From assembly GCA_002162675.1 (NCBI GenBank), contig MAAE01000032.1, positions 176,320 through 240,319 of the forward strand: DNA of 64,000 nucleotides, given 5' to 3'. Source of the DNA: Colwellia sp. 39_35_sub15_T18 (lineage in GTDB: Bacteria > Pseudomonadota > Gammaproteobacteria > Enterobacterales > Alteromonadaceae). The position numbers were made by a program, and so were the translations under genes. The notes under the pieces were generated by a model that ran no database searches, was not told where the DNA came from, and was given only the letters and a program-made list of their open reading frames with translations. This document shows positions 38,376 to 46,793 of the stretch, in pieces. Position 1 is the first letter of the stretch. Every line of letters starts with the position of its first letter.

Positions 38376-39719
38376 ATGCAATTAACCGCAAAAGCATCAC
38401 TTAACCACGCGCTACTTATTTCTATTTGCACACCGCAATTTAAAGGTGATGAGGCAACAGAGTCACTTGCAGAACTTGCCCGTTTAGTGACTACTTTAGG
38501 ATTTAAAGTGGTTGGCACGCAGTCGCAAAAGCAAAGTTCGACTCAAAAACTGAATGTACTCGGTTTAGGGAAACTGGCTGAAATAGCGCATCTCACTGGT
38601 AACAAAGGTGAAACTGAAGAAGGTGAAAGCTTATCTGAAGAAATAGCGGATAAAACACCCTTTACTGACATTCCTTCAGACAATCTTCCATTTGCCTGTG
38701 CTGATGTGGTGGTATTTGATTGCGATTTAAGTCCATCCCAGCTACGCAATGTCGAAAGTCAATTAGGCGTAGAGGTGTTTGATCGTACAGGGATTATTAT
38801 TGAAATTTTTAGTCGTCATGCTCGTACCCGAACAGCACGACTACAAGTTGAAATTGCTCGCCTTAATTATTTAGCACCGCGACTTCGTGAGTCAACAAGT
38901 GGTAATAAAGAACGTCAAATGGGTAAAGGCGCGGGCGAAACTACGCTAGAGCTAGACCGTCGTAAAGTACGTGACCAATTAGCCGAACTAAAACGTGAGT
39001 TGGTTAGTGTTCAAGATGAAATGAAAGGCCGACGTACACAACGCTCTGAGCTTTTTTGTGTCGCTTTAGTGGGTTATACCAATGCTGGCAAGTCATCAAT
39101 GATGCGCGCGATCACCGGTAGCGAAGTATTAGTAGAAGATAAACTTTTCGCTACGCTTGATACCACAGTACGTGCTTTGCATCCAATCACTCAACCTCGA
39201 ATATTAGTGTCAGATACCGTAGGCTTCATTAAAAAATTACCACACGATTTAGTGGCTTCATTTCATTCAACCTTAGCCGAAGCCCATGATGCTTCATTAT
39301 TGTTATATGTAGTCGATGCCTCGGATCCTTCTTTTCGCTCGCAACTTGATGTTGTGCACGAGGTGCTCGAAGAGGTGGGCGTTGAAGGGATTAAAAAATT
39401 ACTGGTATTGAATAAATCAGATCAAATTAACCCTGAACAAAAACAAGCGTTGATGGCAGAATTTCCTGATGCCATGATGACTTCAACCCGCAATCCGCTT
39501 GATATCACTAAATTACATCAATATATAGTTAGCGTTGCTGAGCAGGAGATGATTGAAGATGAAATTATTATTCCCTATACCGCGAAAGGCATCATAGGTG
39601 AAATTCGAGCAAGCATGAGTGTCACCAAAGAAGAATATGAATATAGTCATATTAAGCTCAGCGTACGGTCAAACGCGATTGATTTAGCAAGGTTAAAAAA
39701 GCGGATGCTGAATTTATAA
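38376..39719 (+). CDS. hflX: HflX-type GTPase
   Basis: 447 residues. HflX GTPases bind the large ribosomal subunit and split stalled or hibernating 70S ribosomes. The N-terminal HflX domain has LGLGKLAEIAHLTG near residue 63 and DRTGIIIEIFSRHARTRTAR near residue 136. The helical linker has GAGETTLELDRRKVRDQL near residue 186. The G domain has G1 GYTNAGKSS near residue 232, G3 DTVGFIKKLPHDLVASF near residue 284 and G4 NKSD near residue 348. It is not beside hfq or miaA, so it could be a second HflX. An acidic insertion (GETEEGESLSEEIAD) near residue 73 is unusual. Confidence 0.88.
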   Translation: MQLTAKASLNHALLISICTPQFKGDEATESLAELARLVTTLGFKVVGTQSQKQSSTQKLNVLGLGKLAEIAHLTGNKGETEEGESLSEEIADKTPFTDIPSDNLPFACADVVVFDCDLSPSQLRNVESQLGVEVFDRTGIIIEIFSRHARTRTARLQVEIARLNYLAPRLRESTSGNKERQMGKGAGETTLELDRRKVRDQLAELKRELVSVQDEMKGRRTQRSELFCVALVGYTNAGKSSMMRAITGSEVLVEDKLFATLDTTVRALHPITQPRILVSDTVGFIKKLPHDLVASFHSTLAEAHDASLLLYVVDASDPSFRSQLDVVHEVLEEVGVEGIKKLLVLNKSDQINPEQKQALMAEFPDAMMTSTRNPLDITKLHQYIVSVAEQEMIEDEIIIPYTAKGIIGEIRASMSVTKEEYEYSHIKLSVRSNAIDLARLKKRMLNL

Positions 39720-39723
39720 AGTA

Positions 39724-40026
39724 ATGTCTAATGTGGATGAATTAGTCTTTCGGCATAAAAAAGACGCTATAAAACTCTTCTTCAAAATATTAGCGGCAAT
39801 ATCATTAATAATGAAGTTAGTATTTTTAATGTTCAACAGAAAAATTCGATTATTGAATGGTGGAAGGGAGGTTCACCAAATATGGTTAACTTCAGTATTA
39901 AAAAGTTATAAAAATCTTAGGAGGTTATTCTGTTTACCGAGTGAGCTTCAAATAACGCTGCTGTTCTTATTTCACTACTTGCTATCGTTAGTAGAAACGT
40001 TATTGCGTATAAAGCCAAAGAGTTAA
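39724..40026 (+). CDS. Hypothetical 100-codon ORF, possibly a decayed gene
   Basis: Starts four bases after hflX. Residues 15-37 are hydrophobic (FFKILAAISLIMKLVFLMF) and the end is also hydrophobic. No family is recognised and the ribosome site is weak. The 3' end overlaps the convergent DUF2442 gene by four bases. Coding status is uncertain. Confidence 0.3.
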   Translation: MSNVDELVFRHKKDAIKLFFKILAAISLIMKLVFLMFNRKIRLLNGGREVHQIWLTSVLKSYKNLRRLFCLPSELQITLLFLFHYLLSLVETLLRIKPKS

Positions 40027-40265
40027 CTGGAAAAAGGTTTACTGAGCAAGTAAAGAGTATCGTAGCTAAAGTCTTGTTCGTGCAGCCATTCTACAGAGCC
40101 AAAAGCGACAGATACTTGCTTAAAATAATTATAGTCCTGTAACTCTTTAAATATTCCCTTCTCCAAAAAAGGACTGGCATCAAAAAGTTTAATTTCATCA
40201 TTATCAAATGATAACTTTAAAAAGTGATTATTGGTCGCTTCGACAGTAATTACACGAGGGTTCAT
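40023..40265 (-). CDS. DUF2442 protein
   Basis: 80 residues. The pattern ITVEATNNHFLKLSFDNDEI, LFDASPFLEKGIFKELQDY and GSVEWLHEQDFSYDTLYLLS is that of DUF2442. It lies 10 bp after the DUF4160 gene on the same strand. The two domains are often found together and are proposed to form a toxin-antitoxin-like pair; this role is not proven. Confidence 0.82.
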   Translation of the reverse strand: MNPRVITVEATNNHFLKLSFDNDEIKLFDASPFLEKGIFKELQDYNYFKQVSVAFGSVEWLHEQDFSYDTLYLLSKPFSS

Positions 40266-40275
40266 GATGCTTACC

Positions 40276-40530
40276 TTATTTTAAAGGATCTATTTTAAAG
40301 ACAGGCTCATCGTTTACTGCAAGTTCCCAGTCTGCCATTAATTCATCTTTATGAATTTCGATCCAAGCATCAACAAGTTTTGGTTTCGGTTTTGGTAATT
40401 TCCCTTGGAGCAACTGGCCAGTAGGTATTTCTATGATCGCCTCATTACCTTGGAAGTGAACGTGAATATGTGGCAAATTATGTTGTTGGTTATCAAAATA
40501 ATACATTCGTACTATTATTCCGTAAAGCAT
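40276..40530 (-). CDS. DUF4160 protein
   Basis: 84 residues from the ATG at 40530. GIIVRMYYFDNQQHNLPHIH near residue 4 is the DUF4160 signature with its His-rich PHIHV strand. Upstream in frame the codons read IPTISM, and family members often begin MPTISM, so an ATA now stands at the place where many relatives have the start codon. Either translation begins at the internal ATG or the original start has mutated. Partner of the DUF2442 gene downstream. Confidence 0.8.
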   Translation of the reverse strand: MLYGIIVRMYYFDNQQHNLPHIHVHFQGNEAIIEIPTGQLLQGKLPKPKPKLVDAWIEIHKDELMADWELAVNDEPVFKIDPLK

Positions 40531-40666
40531 TGAAATAGTTGGTATAGCTTTATCAAAAGTGGTTAACTATGAGTTATTATACGCTAGCTAAAAAGCAAAT
40601 AAAACAAGGATAATAAATTGTTGGCTTTTGTCGATTAGCAAAGTGTTGGTTTAGAGGTTTGAGCAA

Positions 40667-40978
40667 TTGGCAAATATATTCAGTAATATTCCATCAAAAT
40701 TACCAAGTGAAATTTTCGAAGATATTATCATTACAGACAATCTAAGGGTTGAACGCATAGTATCAAAGGGGCAAACATCTCCTGATACCGGCTGGTACGA
40801 TCAAAATGAAAATGAATGGGTAATTGTTTTATCTGGTTACGGTGTGATTGAATATATTAATGGTGAGAAGATTACTCTCAAGCAAGGTGATTACTTAAAT
40901 ATCAAATCCCACGAAAAGCATCGAGTGATAGAAACATCATCTGATGAAGCTACGGTTTGGTTAGCCATTTTCTATTAA
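40667..40978 (+). CDS. Cupin-domain protein
   Basis: 103 residues with a TTG start and AGAGG about 10 bases upstream; no early ATG exists. Cupin motif 1 corresponds to TGWYDQNENEWVIVLSGYGV near residue 41. Motif 2 corresponds to KQGDYLNIKSHEKHRV near residue 72. Motif 1 lacks the usual HxH pair, so metal binding is doubtful. No pathway partners are nearby. Confidence 0.78.
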   Translation: MANIFSNIPSKLPSEIFEDIIITDNLRVERIVSKGQTSPDTGWYDQNENEWVIVLSGYGVIEYINGEKITLKQGDYLNIKSHEKHRVIETSSDEATVWLAIFY

Positions 40979-41101
40979 ACCTGAGCAATCACAGCAAGCC
41001 CAACAAGTAACGCACATTATTAAACGCGCCATAAAGGTAACTCAACAGCCAAAGTTTGAATGTGATTTAGACATGCGTTAGATTAAGAGTACTTCAGACA
41101 C

Positions 41102-41146
41102 AAAAAAGCCACTTAAACAGTTATATTAACTATCACTAAGTGGCTT
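41102..41146 (-). terminator. Terminator left of the island, originally that of tRNA-Pro
   Basis: On the reverse strand AAGCCACTTA pairs with TAAGTGGCTT, followed by six T. It lies just beyond the left 45-bp repeat and resembles the terminator at 46733-46775 after the intact tRNA. It was probably the native tRNA-Pro terminator before integration moved it 5.6 kb away. Confidence 0.75.
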
Positions 41147-41163
41147 ATTCATATTCTATAATT

Positions 41164-41208
41164 TGGTCGGAGTAGCAAGATTCGAACTTGCGACCTCACG
41201 TCCCCCAG
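41164..41208. repeat. attL, 45-bp copy of the tRNA-Pro 3' part
   Basis: Identical to 46794-46838. It covers the CCA end, T arm, variable region and anticodon arm up to the GGG anticodon. The identity ends at the anticodon loop, a usual crossover place for tyrosine integrases. Confidence 0.92.
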
Positions 41209-41264
41209 TTGAAAGATTGATTACACTCTAAATTTATATCCTTATATAACAATGATTTAATTAA

Positions 41265-41336
41265 TTGTGCTTTTGTGTGCTAGTATGTTTCTGGTCACGT
41301 TTGCATGTCTAACTGCGTGCTATAAGTGTGCTAAAA
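41265..41336 (+). promoter_or_regulatory. GTGTGCTA repeats, candidate integrase or excisionase arm sites (left)
   Basis: GTGTGCTA occurs near 41275 and in the pair CTGCGTGCTATAAGTGTGCT (from 41313). The pair recurs almost unchanged at the right end, 46707-46729, in the same direction. It lies between attL and the integrase start. Confidence 0.55.
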
Positions 41337-41360
41337 ATTACCAAGTAATAGAGGTCTGTT

Positions 41361-42779
41361 ATGTCATTATCTACCGAAACATCCAACAAAGTCATTCACC
41401 TGAATAAGGCTAATGATAAGCCTATCAAGCTCACTAACAAAATGATTAGTAATATTCTACCAAGAGCCAAAAGGTTTGATATTAAAGATACTTTGGTGAC
41501 AGGGTTAAGAGTGCGTGTTAATACAACAGGTAGTAAAAGATTTATAGCCGTTGGTAGAGTTAAGACAACAAATCAAACCAGAACTTTAACTATTGGTGAT
41601 GCTGATTTAGTTTCTCTTGATGATGCAAGAGTTAGTGCAAGAAATTTTCTAGGTGAATTACAACAAGGTGTTGATGTTACTAAAATTGAAGCTGAAAAAA
41701 TTGCTAGCGCAAAAATAGAAAATAAGATTAAAAGCATTATGCTTACTGATGCTATGGAATTGTACCTTAATGCTAGGCAACTAAAACCCAGTACTGTTAA
41801 AGGGTATAGATATGAAATACCAATGTATTGTGCTGATTTTATAAATAAACCTGTAAATGATATAAGTGAAGAAGATATCTGCTCATGGTATTTAAATGGC
41901 AGAGATAGACCTACAGCTATTGATAAAGCATTTAGGTCTTTAAAAGCTATTATGCAGTATATGGTTGGCACTAAGATGATTTCCTTCAATCCCTGTGAAG
42001 CGGTCAATGTTAGAAAAATGCGATACAAAATTAAGCCAAGAACTAGACTGATTGAAACTCATAACATAACCAAATTTATTGATGCATGGATTGGCTTAGT
42101 TGGTAATAACAAAGTTAATAGCGTACAGGGAGACTTTGTGCTTTGGCTTCTTATGACTGGGCTAAGGCTAGATGAAGCAAGAACTTTAAAATGGTCTGAT
42201 ATTGATTCGGATAATTTTTTAATAACAGTTCAAGATACAAAAAATGGTAATCCACATGCTTTACCTTTTACACCTTTAATGTCTGATCTATTAGATAGAC
42301 GTAAGAAAGACAATCCCGAAGCTAATCCATATATATTTCCTGCTCGAATAGGTAAGGGGTTGAGTGAAGAAAAGCATATTGTTGATTGCAGAAAAACACT
42401 AGATAAAATTAGTGATGATGCAAATATTCCAACTATTCGGCCGCATGATTTAAGGCGCAGTTTTGCTACCATTTTAGAGGAGTTAGATATTAGTGAAAGT
42501 AATATAAAATCTCTTATGAATCATGTTGATGGAACAGTTACAAGAAAGAACTATATTCAATCCGCTAACATTGAAGTTAAAAGAAGTAATTTGCATAAAG
42601 TAGCTTGTTACATTGAAGAAGCGGCAACCATAGAAAGCATACACCCTGAACACCAACAAACAGCTTACTTTGTTTGTGATAACGCTATTCGTGATATTGT
42701 TTATGGTACTTCAAATATATCGCTTGTTGTTGTTAAAGGCGAGGTTACAGCTAAAGATAGATTGAATGCAATGAGGTGA
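41361..42779 (+). CDS. int: Tyrosine-type site-specific integrase
   Basis: 472 residues; AGAGGT precedes the ATG. The N-terminal arm-binding domain (residues 28-100) includes LVTGLRVRVNTTGSKRF and RTLTIGDADLVSLDDARVSA, as in DUF4102-like integrases of islands. A SAM-like core-binding domain follows (135-215). The catalytic domain has the first Arg in TGLRLDEARTLKWSD near residue 270, HDLRRSFATI near residue 361, the second His in LMNHVDG near residue 387, and the nucleophile Tyr in RKNYIQS near residue 397. About 75 residues follow the Tyr, longer than usual. It sits next to attL and most likely drives integration into tRNA-Pro. Confidence 0.95.
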   Translation: MSLSTETSNKVIHLNKANDKPIKLTNKMISNILPRAKRFDIKDTLVTGLRVRVNTTGSKRFIAVGRVKTTNQTRTLTIGDADLVSLDDARVSARNFLGELQQGVDVTKIEAEKIASAKIENKIKSIMLTDAMELYLNARQLKPSTVKGYRYEIPMYCADFINKPVNDISEEDICSWYLNGRDRPTAIDKAFRSLKAIMQYMVGTKMISFNPCEAVNVRKMRYKIKPRTRLIETHNITKFIDAWIGLVGNNKVNSVQGDFVLWLLMTGLRLDEARTLKWSDIDSDNFLITVQDTKNGNPHALPFTPLMSDLLDRRKKDNPEANPYIFPARIGKGLSEEKHIVDCRKTLDKISDDANIPTIRPHDLRRSFATILEELDISESNIKSLMNHVDGTVTRKNYIQSANIEVKRSNLHKVACYIEEAATIESIHPEHQQTAYFVCDNAIRDIVYGTSNISLVVVKGEVTAKDRLNAMR

Positions 42780-42858
42780 TGCTGAGTAGTAACTTTTGGG
42801 ACTTAGCCTATATAAAACGCATAAGGCTAATGTCCTTTGAAATACTTTTTTTGTGAGT

Positions 42859-44046
42859 TTAATTTGTATTGTTTTTTAGGATTACAATTAGCGCATCATC
42901 ACGAAATGTTTTTCCTGAAATATCCCAATACTCACTTTCCTTCATCTCTTGAAATGTATCATCCCAATCGATATCAAGATTGCTATTCGTAGCAACATTA
43001 TTTAGCCTTGAGAAATCTTCCGTCACGTCCATTAAACTATTTTTTAGTTGACGAATTTTAGCTTTTTGACTGCTATAGGGGTTTGCTGGCTTTCTTGGTT
43101 TAAATGGTCTTTCGGGCTTAACGGGCTCATCAATAAAGTTTGCCTTTTTTAAGGCGTCTCTTTCTCGGAGATTTACTTTCTCAAGTACTGGTTTAGGAAT
43201 AGTGTTTATAGCAAGTGCAGATTCAAAATTTTCTTTTGAATAAAGCTTTGGAATGATTAAAGAACCACGTTTAAACATGTCTGCAAATTGTTTGCAGTTA
43301 CTATTTAATGTACCACCAATACATGCTCTAAAGGTTGACTCATATAAAGATTTTGCTTGTGATACAAGGTTTTCTGGGAGCCCTTTGCTTGGTTGTGTTA
43401 TCAGGGGCATAGATGATGCGTAAACGCTCATATCTTTAGTTGCCTCTGTCCATTTTTTACGGCCAGCTTTGCTTTTTGCGGGGGTGCCAACTAGGACTCT
43501 TAGAGAAGAGTAAATCTTTCTATTTTCAATGATGCTTGCTTCAAGTTGCTCTTTTTCATAAGCCTTCATTTTATCAATTCGTTCTTTTTGTTTAGGTAAC
43601 TCTTTTTGAATCTTAGAATTATATTCTGCTTGCAGGGATTTGTTAATAGTCCTTACTCTGGCATTCTCATCTGTTTTGGCTTTATTGAATTCAGCCAATG
43701 CCTGATTGTTATATTTATCAATAGACCGTTCTTGCTCGTTATTGGATTTTCTTATTGTGGCAACCCTGATCTCATATTCTTTGTAGCTCGCAAGATATTC
43801 TTCTTGGCTCTTAATGAGAGTTGCTTGATGTTTTCTTATTAAATTGGGTAGGGTACTTCTCTCATATTTCTCATACTCCTTGTCCTCTATTTCTGCTTGA
43901 TGCAGTTCATTGTTTAACTGTATTTCTTGGATTTTTAGGTTGAGCAATGAGTGTGCATACTCTAAAGCCTTACTTGGTTTTTCATCAATCAGCGATGGGC
44001 TACACGCCACTAAAAGAATGCTAAGCACAATAGTCAATATCTTCAT
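42859..44046 (-). CDS. Predicted coiled-coil lipoprotein of the island, unknown function
   Basis: 395 residues. A lipoprotein signal peptide MKILTIVLSILLVACSPS has the lipobox Cys at residue 15. Residues about 40-190 are charged and heptad-like (many Glu, Lys, Gln), predicting a long coiled coil. A Pro/Lys segment (KPERPFKPRKPANPYSS) near residue 318 precedes a final helical part. I do not recognise a family. It is the only island gene on the reverse strand and is convergent with the integrase. Confidence 0.72.
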   Translation of the reverse strand: MKILTIVLSILLVACSPSLIDEKPSKALEYAHSLLNLKIQEIQLNNELHQAEIEDKEYEKYERSTLPNLIRKHQATLIKSQEEYLASYKEYEIRVATIRKSNNEQERSIDKYNNQALAEFNKAKTDENARVRTINKSLQAEYNSKIQKELPKQKERIDKMKAYEKEQLEASIIENRKIYSSLRVLVGTPAKSKAGRKKWTEATKDMSVYASSMPLITQPSKGLPENLVSQAKSLYESTFRACIGGTLNSNCKQFADMFKRGSLIIPKLYSKENFESALAINTIPKPVLEKVNLRERDALKKANFIDEPVKPERPFKPRKPANPYSSQKAKIRQLKNSLMDVTEDFSRLNNVATNSNLDIDWDDTFQEMKESEYWDISGKTFRDDALIVILKNNTN

Positions 44047-44644
44047 TGAATTCCTTATAACAAAGTTAAATATGTAGGTAGTTAATTTTTATTATATGCT
44101 TTCAATAACATATAAATCTATTAGTTTTTAAAGTGACTGAAAATATAACTTAGATTATATATTCAACACCATCATGAGTATTGATTAAACTTAGAGGGCT
44201 TGCACTATTTAATACCTATCCATTAAAGCTAAGTAGCAAACACAGTAACTTACTGATAAATTGTTAAATCAATTGTTCTTTAAAATATTTTAAAGAATTA
44301 ATACTTGATCAATTTCAACCTCTTACGGTAGAAAACAGCAAAATTAGCGATTTTAAATCGAATTCTGATATAGAGGCTTTATTATAAGATTCAAGCCTTT
44401 AATCCTTCGTACAGGTGATTGTATGTGGAATAATCAAAAGAAAACCCCATATTTTCCCTTATGGATAATAATAAAGGCGCAGCTAAAGGGGGATACATCA
44501 GGGTATTTCTAACTTTAACATTTGTTGTTAAATATTCCTTCTCGCCCCTTTATATACAAGGGTTTATGTGTTGCTTGCTGTGCAGTTACAGCACAATTAT
44601 ACAAGGCATTTTTGAATGATATTATATTTTAACTGGGGCGATTA
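44047..44644. other. 598-bp AT-rich gap inside the island
   Basis: Divergent region between the coiled-coil lipoprotein and the zinc-ribbon gene. It contains a perfect 18-bp palindrome, CTTTAAAATATTTTAAAG (44278-44295), which could be an operator. A 29-codon frame at 44423-44512 (MWNNQKKTPYFPLWIII) has an AGG eight bases upstream but is too short to call a gene. No RNA gene is recognised. Confidence 0.5.
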
Positions 44645-45778
44645 ATGGCATTACCAAAAAGAAAGCAACCTATATGCGCTAAATGTAAAAGTCGCTTTAG
44701 TACTAAAAGGGAGAATGCTAAAAATTGCCCTAAATGTATTGAGGCTGCTAAACAACCAAGAGAATGTAAAACTCCAGACTGCACTAACAAACCTGATGGT
44801 CGAAAATATTATTGCATTAATTGTAATATGAGCGACTTCTGGAATAGTTCATTCGGTAGATGGTTGTTTAATTTATATGATAGAAACTTTACCCATATTG
44901 AACAGATACCAGAAGATGAATTTATGGTCTATGAGTTTTACAAAATATATAAGCTAAGGGACAAGTACAGTGGTATTTATTTTGCTTATGATAAAGAGAA
45001 TATGAGTGATTCTGAGGTTCGGACTTTAAATAATGACCTATTTCTAATTGACAAATTGAAAGGAAATAATGTTGGTAAATCTATTGTCGAAGCTGAATCT
45101 ATTAAAGCTAAAATCATAAATATAGAAGCTAAACTACCAAGTGCTAGAATGTATAAAAGTTTGGATTTTCATATTTGTCATTTATTCCCATCAAGCAATA
45201 AAGGATTAATTAATACGCCTGAAAATCTATATATTGCACATGCTGAAACAAACCATAAGCTTGGAAAGAAAGATCACTTTAATTCATTTATGGATGAGAT
45301 GCTGTTATCTGATTACGGCACTTGTAGAAATTTCTATGAGAAGAACGATATAAAGCTATCACCTATGGAATTAAAAGAATTACTGTCCTTTAGGTTATGT
45401 TTAGTAGATTTTCAGCGTGTGCATAACAAAAAGCCTAATGTTAAATCTAAAGTATTCCCATTTGGTAAGGAACTCTCTGATGCTGAGGTTGCGTATAATA
45501 TAAAGAAAATTCACAAGCTTGAATGTAAAAGACTAGGCATCAAAGAGAAAATTGAAGTTAATGATAAATTAATTGATACAGATGCAGAAATGGTATTAAC
45601 AGGTAAGATTGAAATCAAAGCTCTTAACCTATATTTGGATGGTTTAAGGCGTGATATTTTATACGGTGCCGAGGGTGAGATAACAGGTTATCAAATAATA
45701 TTTGAAGATGATAAATGTACTGACGATGCACTTACTAGTGAACAACAAGCCTTAAAGGATAGCGGTCAACTTTACTAA
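44645..45778 (+). CDS. Zinc-ribbon protein with an HNH-like nuclease motif
   Basis: 377 residues. The N-terminus has two probable zinc sites: C11, C14, C28, C31 and C41, C46, C57, C60. At 173-209 the stretch LDFHICHLFPSSNKG, then ENLYIAHAETNHKLGKKD, has the spacing of an HNH or His-Me-finger nuclease: H176/H179, N194 and N203/H204. The remainder is charged and mostly helical. I do not recognise a named family. As the only enzyme-like cargo of the island it may act in DNA cleavage during transfer, in competition with other elements, or in phage defence; these are inferences. Confidence 0.6.
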   Translation: MALPKRKQPICAKCKSRFSTKRENAKNCPKCIEAAKQPRECKTPDCTNKPDGRKYYCINCNMSDFWNSSFGRWLFNLYDRNFTHIEQIPEDEFMVYEFYKIYKLRDKYSGIYFAYDKENMSDSEVRTLNNDLFLIDKLKGNNVGKSIVEAESIKAKIINIEAKLPSARMYKSLDFHICHLFPSSNKGLINTPENLYIAHAETNHKLGKKDHFNSFMDEMLLSDYGTCRNFYEKNDIKLSPMELKELLSFRLCLVDFQRVHNKKPNVKSKVFPFGKELSDAEVAYNIKKIHKLECKRLGIKEKIEVNDKLIDTDAEMVLTGKIEIKALNLYLDGLRRDILYGAEGEITGYQIIFEDDKCTDDALTSEQQALKDSGQLY

Positions 45779-46141
45779 ATTATTTAAACACTGAAAAGAT
45801 TGTCACTTTGAGTTTATTTATAGGTTAGATGTTGTAAATAGAATATCAGTTTCTTTAAAGTAGTAGGCTGATAATTAATAAGTGACAATTTTTAAGCGTT
45901 GACTGTTTAAAAGAGTAATTTAATTCTCAACAGTATTATAAAATTTTTTTTCGATTTGATATCTTAAAGCTTACACAGGTACGGTGACTGCCAGAATGTA
46001 TAGTTTGTGTTGAGTAGGAATTACTTTCATCATTAAAGGTACTTTACTTAAATAATATATACATTTGAACAGAATGAACTCTTATGGTTTGTGAGGTTAA
46101 GTTTGAGTTCATGGTGTAACATCTAAATAGGGAAATAAACA
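45779..46141. other. 362-bp AT-rich gap inside the island
   Basis: Holds an inverted repeat, ATTGTCACTT (45799-45808) and AAGTGACAAT (45880-45889) followed by T-rich sequence, which may end the zinc-ribbon gene transcript. TTGACT near 45900 could belong to a promoter for the next gene. No gene is seen. Confidence 0.4.
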
Positions 46142-46681
46142 ATGAAAACATCAATATTAGTTATAACATCAACAATCCTTGCAGGTTGTGGAGAACAAGA
46201 TAACTCATGGGGTCAACAAGGGTATACAGATAAGTTTACTGACCAGAAATACATGCAGTATTCAAGTGAAAAAGTTAATGGTGTGTATATAACACTTGGT
46301 TGTGCTAAAGACTTTAATAAAAAAGGATACAGAACAGACATTGTATTTCACAACAAAATAATCACTTATAACTATTCAACAGTTATAAAAATACGTGTAG
46401 ATGAACAAAAGCCAATAGAAATGCGTGTATGGATGAAGTTACTTGATAGTACTGGTTCTTCAGATGGAGTCGGGAAAATGAAATGGCAACACACTGACCA
46501 AGATAAGGCAATGCGTTTGGTTGATGACTTAAAATCAGGCAAGTATGCTTTAGTTAATATAGATGACAAGAGCGTTAGATTGTCGCTGACAGGCTTCAAC
46601 TGGGCTTATAAAAGTATGAATGAGTATTGCAATTCACAAAGTAATCCGTCAACAAGCAATATCTTTTTCCCTTATGAATAA
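46142..46681 (+). CDS. Small predicted lipoprotein of the island, unknown function
   Basis: 179 residues. Signal peptide MKTSILVITSTILAGCGEQD with a lipobox Cys at residue 16. The mature protein is polar, with GVYITLGCAKDFNKKG and RVDEQKPIEMRVWMKLLD, and two more Cys. AGGGAAA precedes the ATG. No family recognised. It is the last gene before the right attachment site. Confidence 0.68.
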   Translation: MKTSILVITSTILAGCGEQDNSWGQQGYTDKFTDQKYMQYSSEKVNGVYITLGCAKDFNKKGYRTDIVFHNKIITYNYSTVIKIRVDEQKPIEMRVWMKLLDSTGSSDGVGKMKWQHTDQDKAMRLVDDLKSGKYALVNIDDKSVRLSLTGFNWAYKSMNEYCNSQSNPSTSNIFFPYE

Positions 46682-46706
46682 GTTAAGAGGTTACTTTTAC
46701 ATTCCA

Positions 46707-46729
46707 CTGTGTGCTATACGTGTGCTAGA
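46707..46729 (+). promoter_or_regulatory. GTGTGCTA repeat pair, candidate arm site (right)
   Basis: CTGTGTGCTATACGTGTGCT matches the left-end pair at 41313 with changes at only a few positions and in the same orientation. It lies about 70 bp inside the right att copy. Confidence 0.55.
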
Positions 46730-46732
46730 TAC

Positions 46733-46775
46733 AAAAAAGCCACCTAAGAGTTTTGTTGGGATCTCATAAGTGGCT
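46733..46775 (-). terminator. Element-supplied terminator of tRNA-Pro
   Basis: Reverse strand AGCCACTTATGAG pairs with CTCTTAGGTGGCT with one mismatch, followed by six T. It replaces the displaced native terminator at 41102-41146, which it resembles, so the tRNA keeps a working 3' end after integration. Confidence 0.78.
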
Positions 46776-46793
46776 GATTTATATTCTTTAATA

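Noticed and set aside
41164..41240. A second tRNA-Pro gene
   Set aside because: Only the 3' 45 bases are present; the sequence after the anticodon loop does not form the D arm or acceptor stem. It is an attachment-site remnant.
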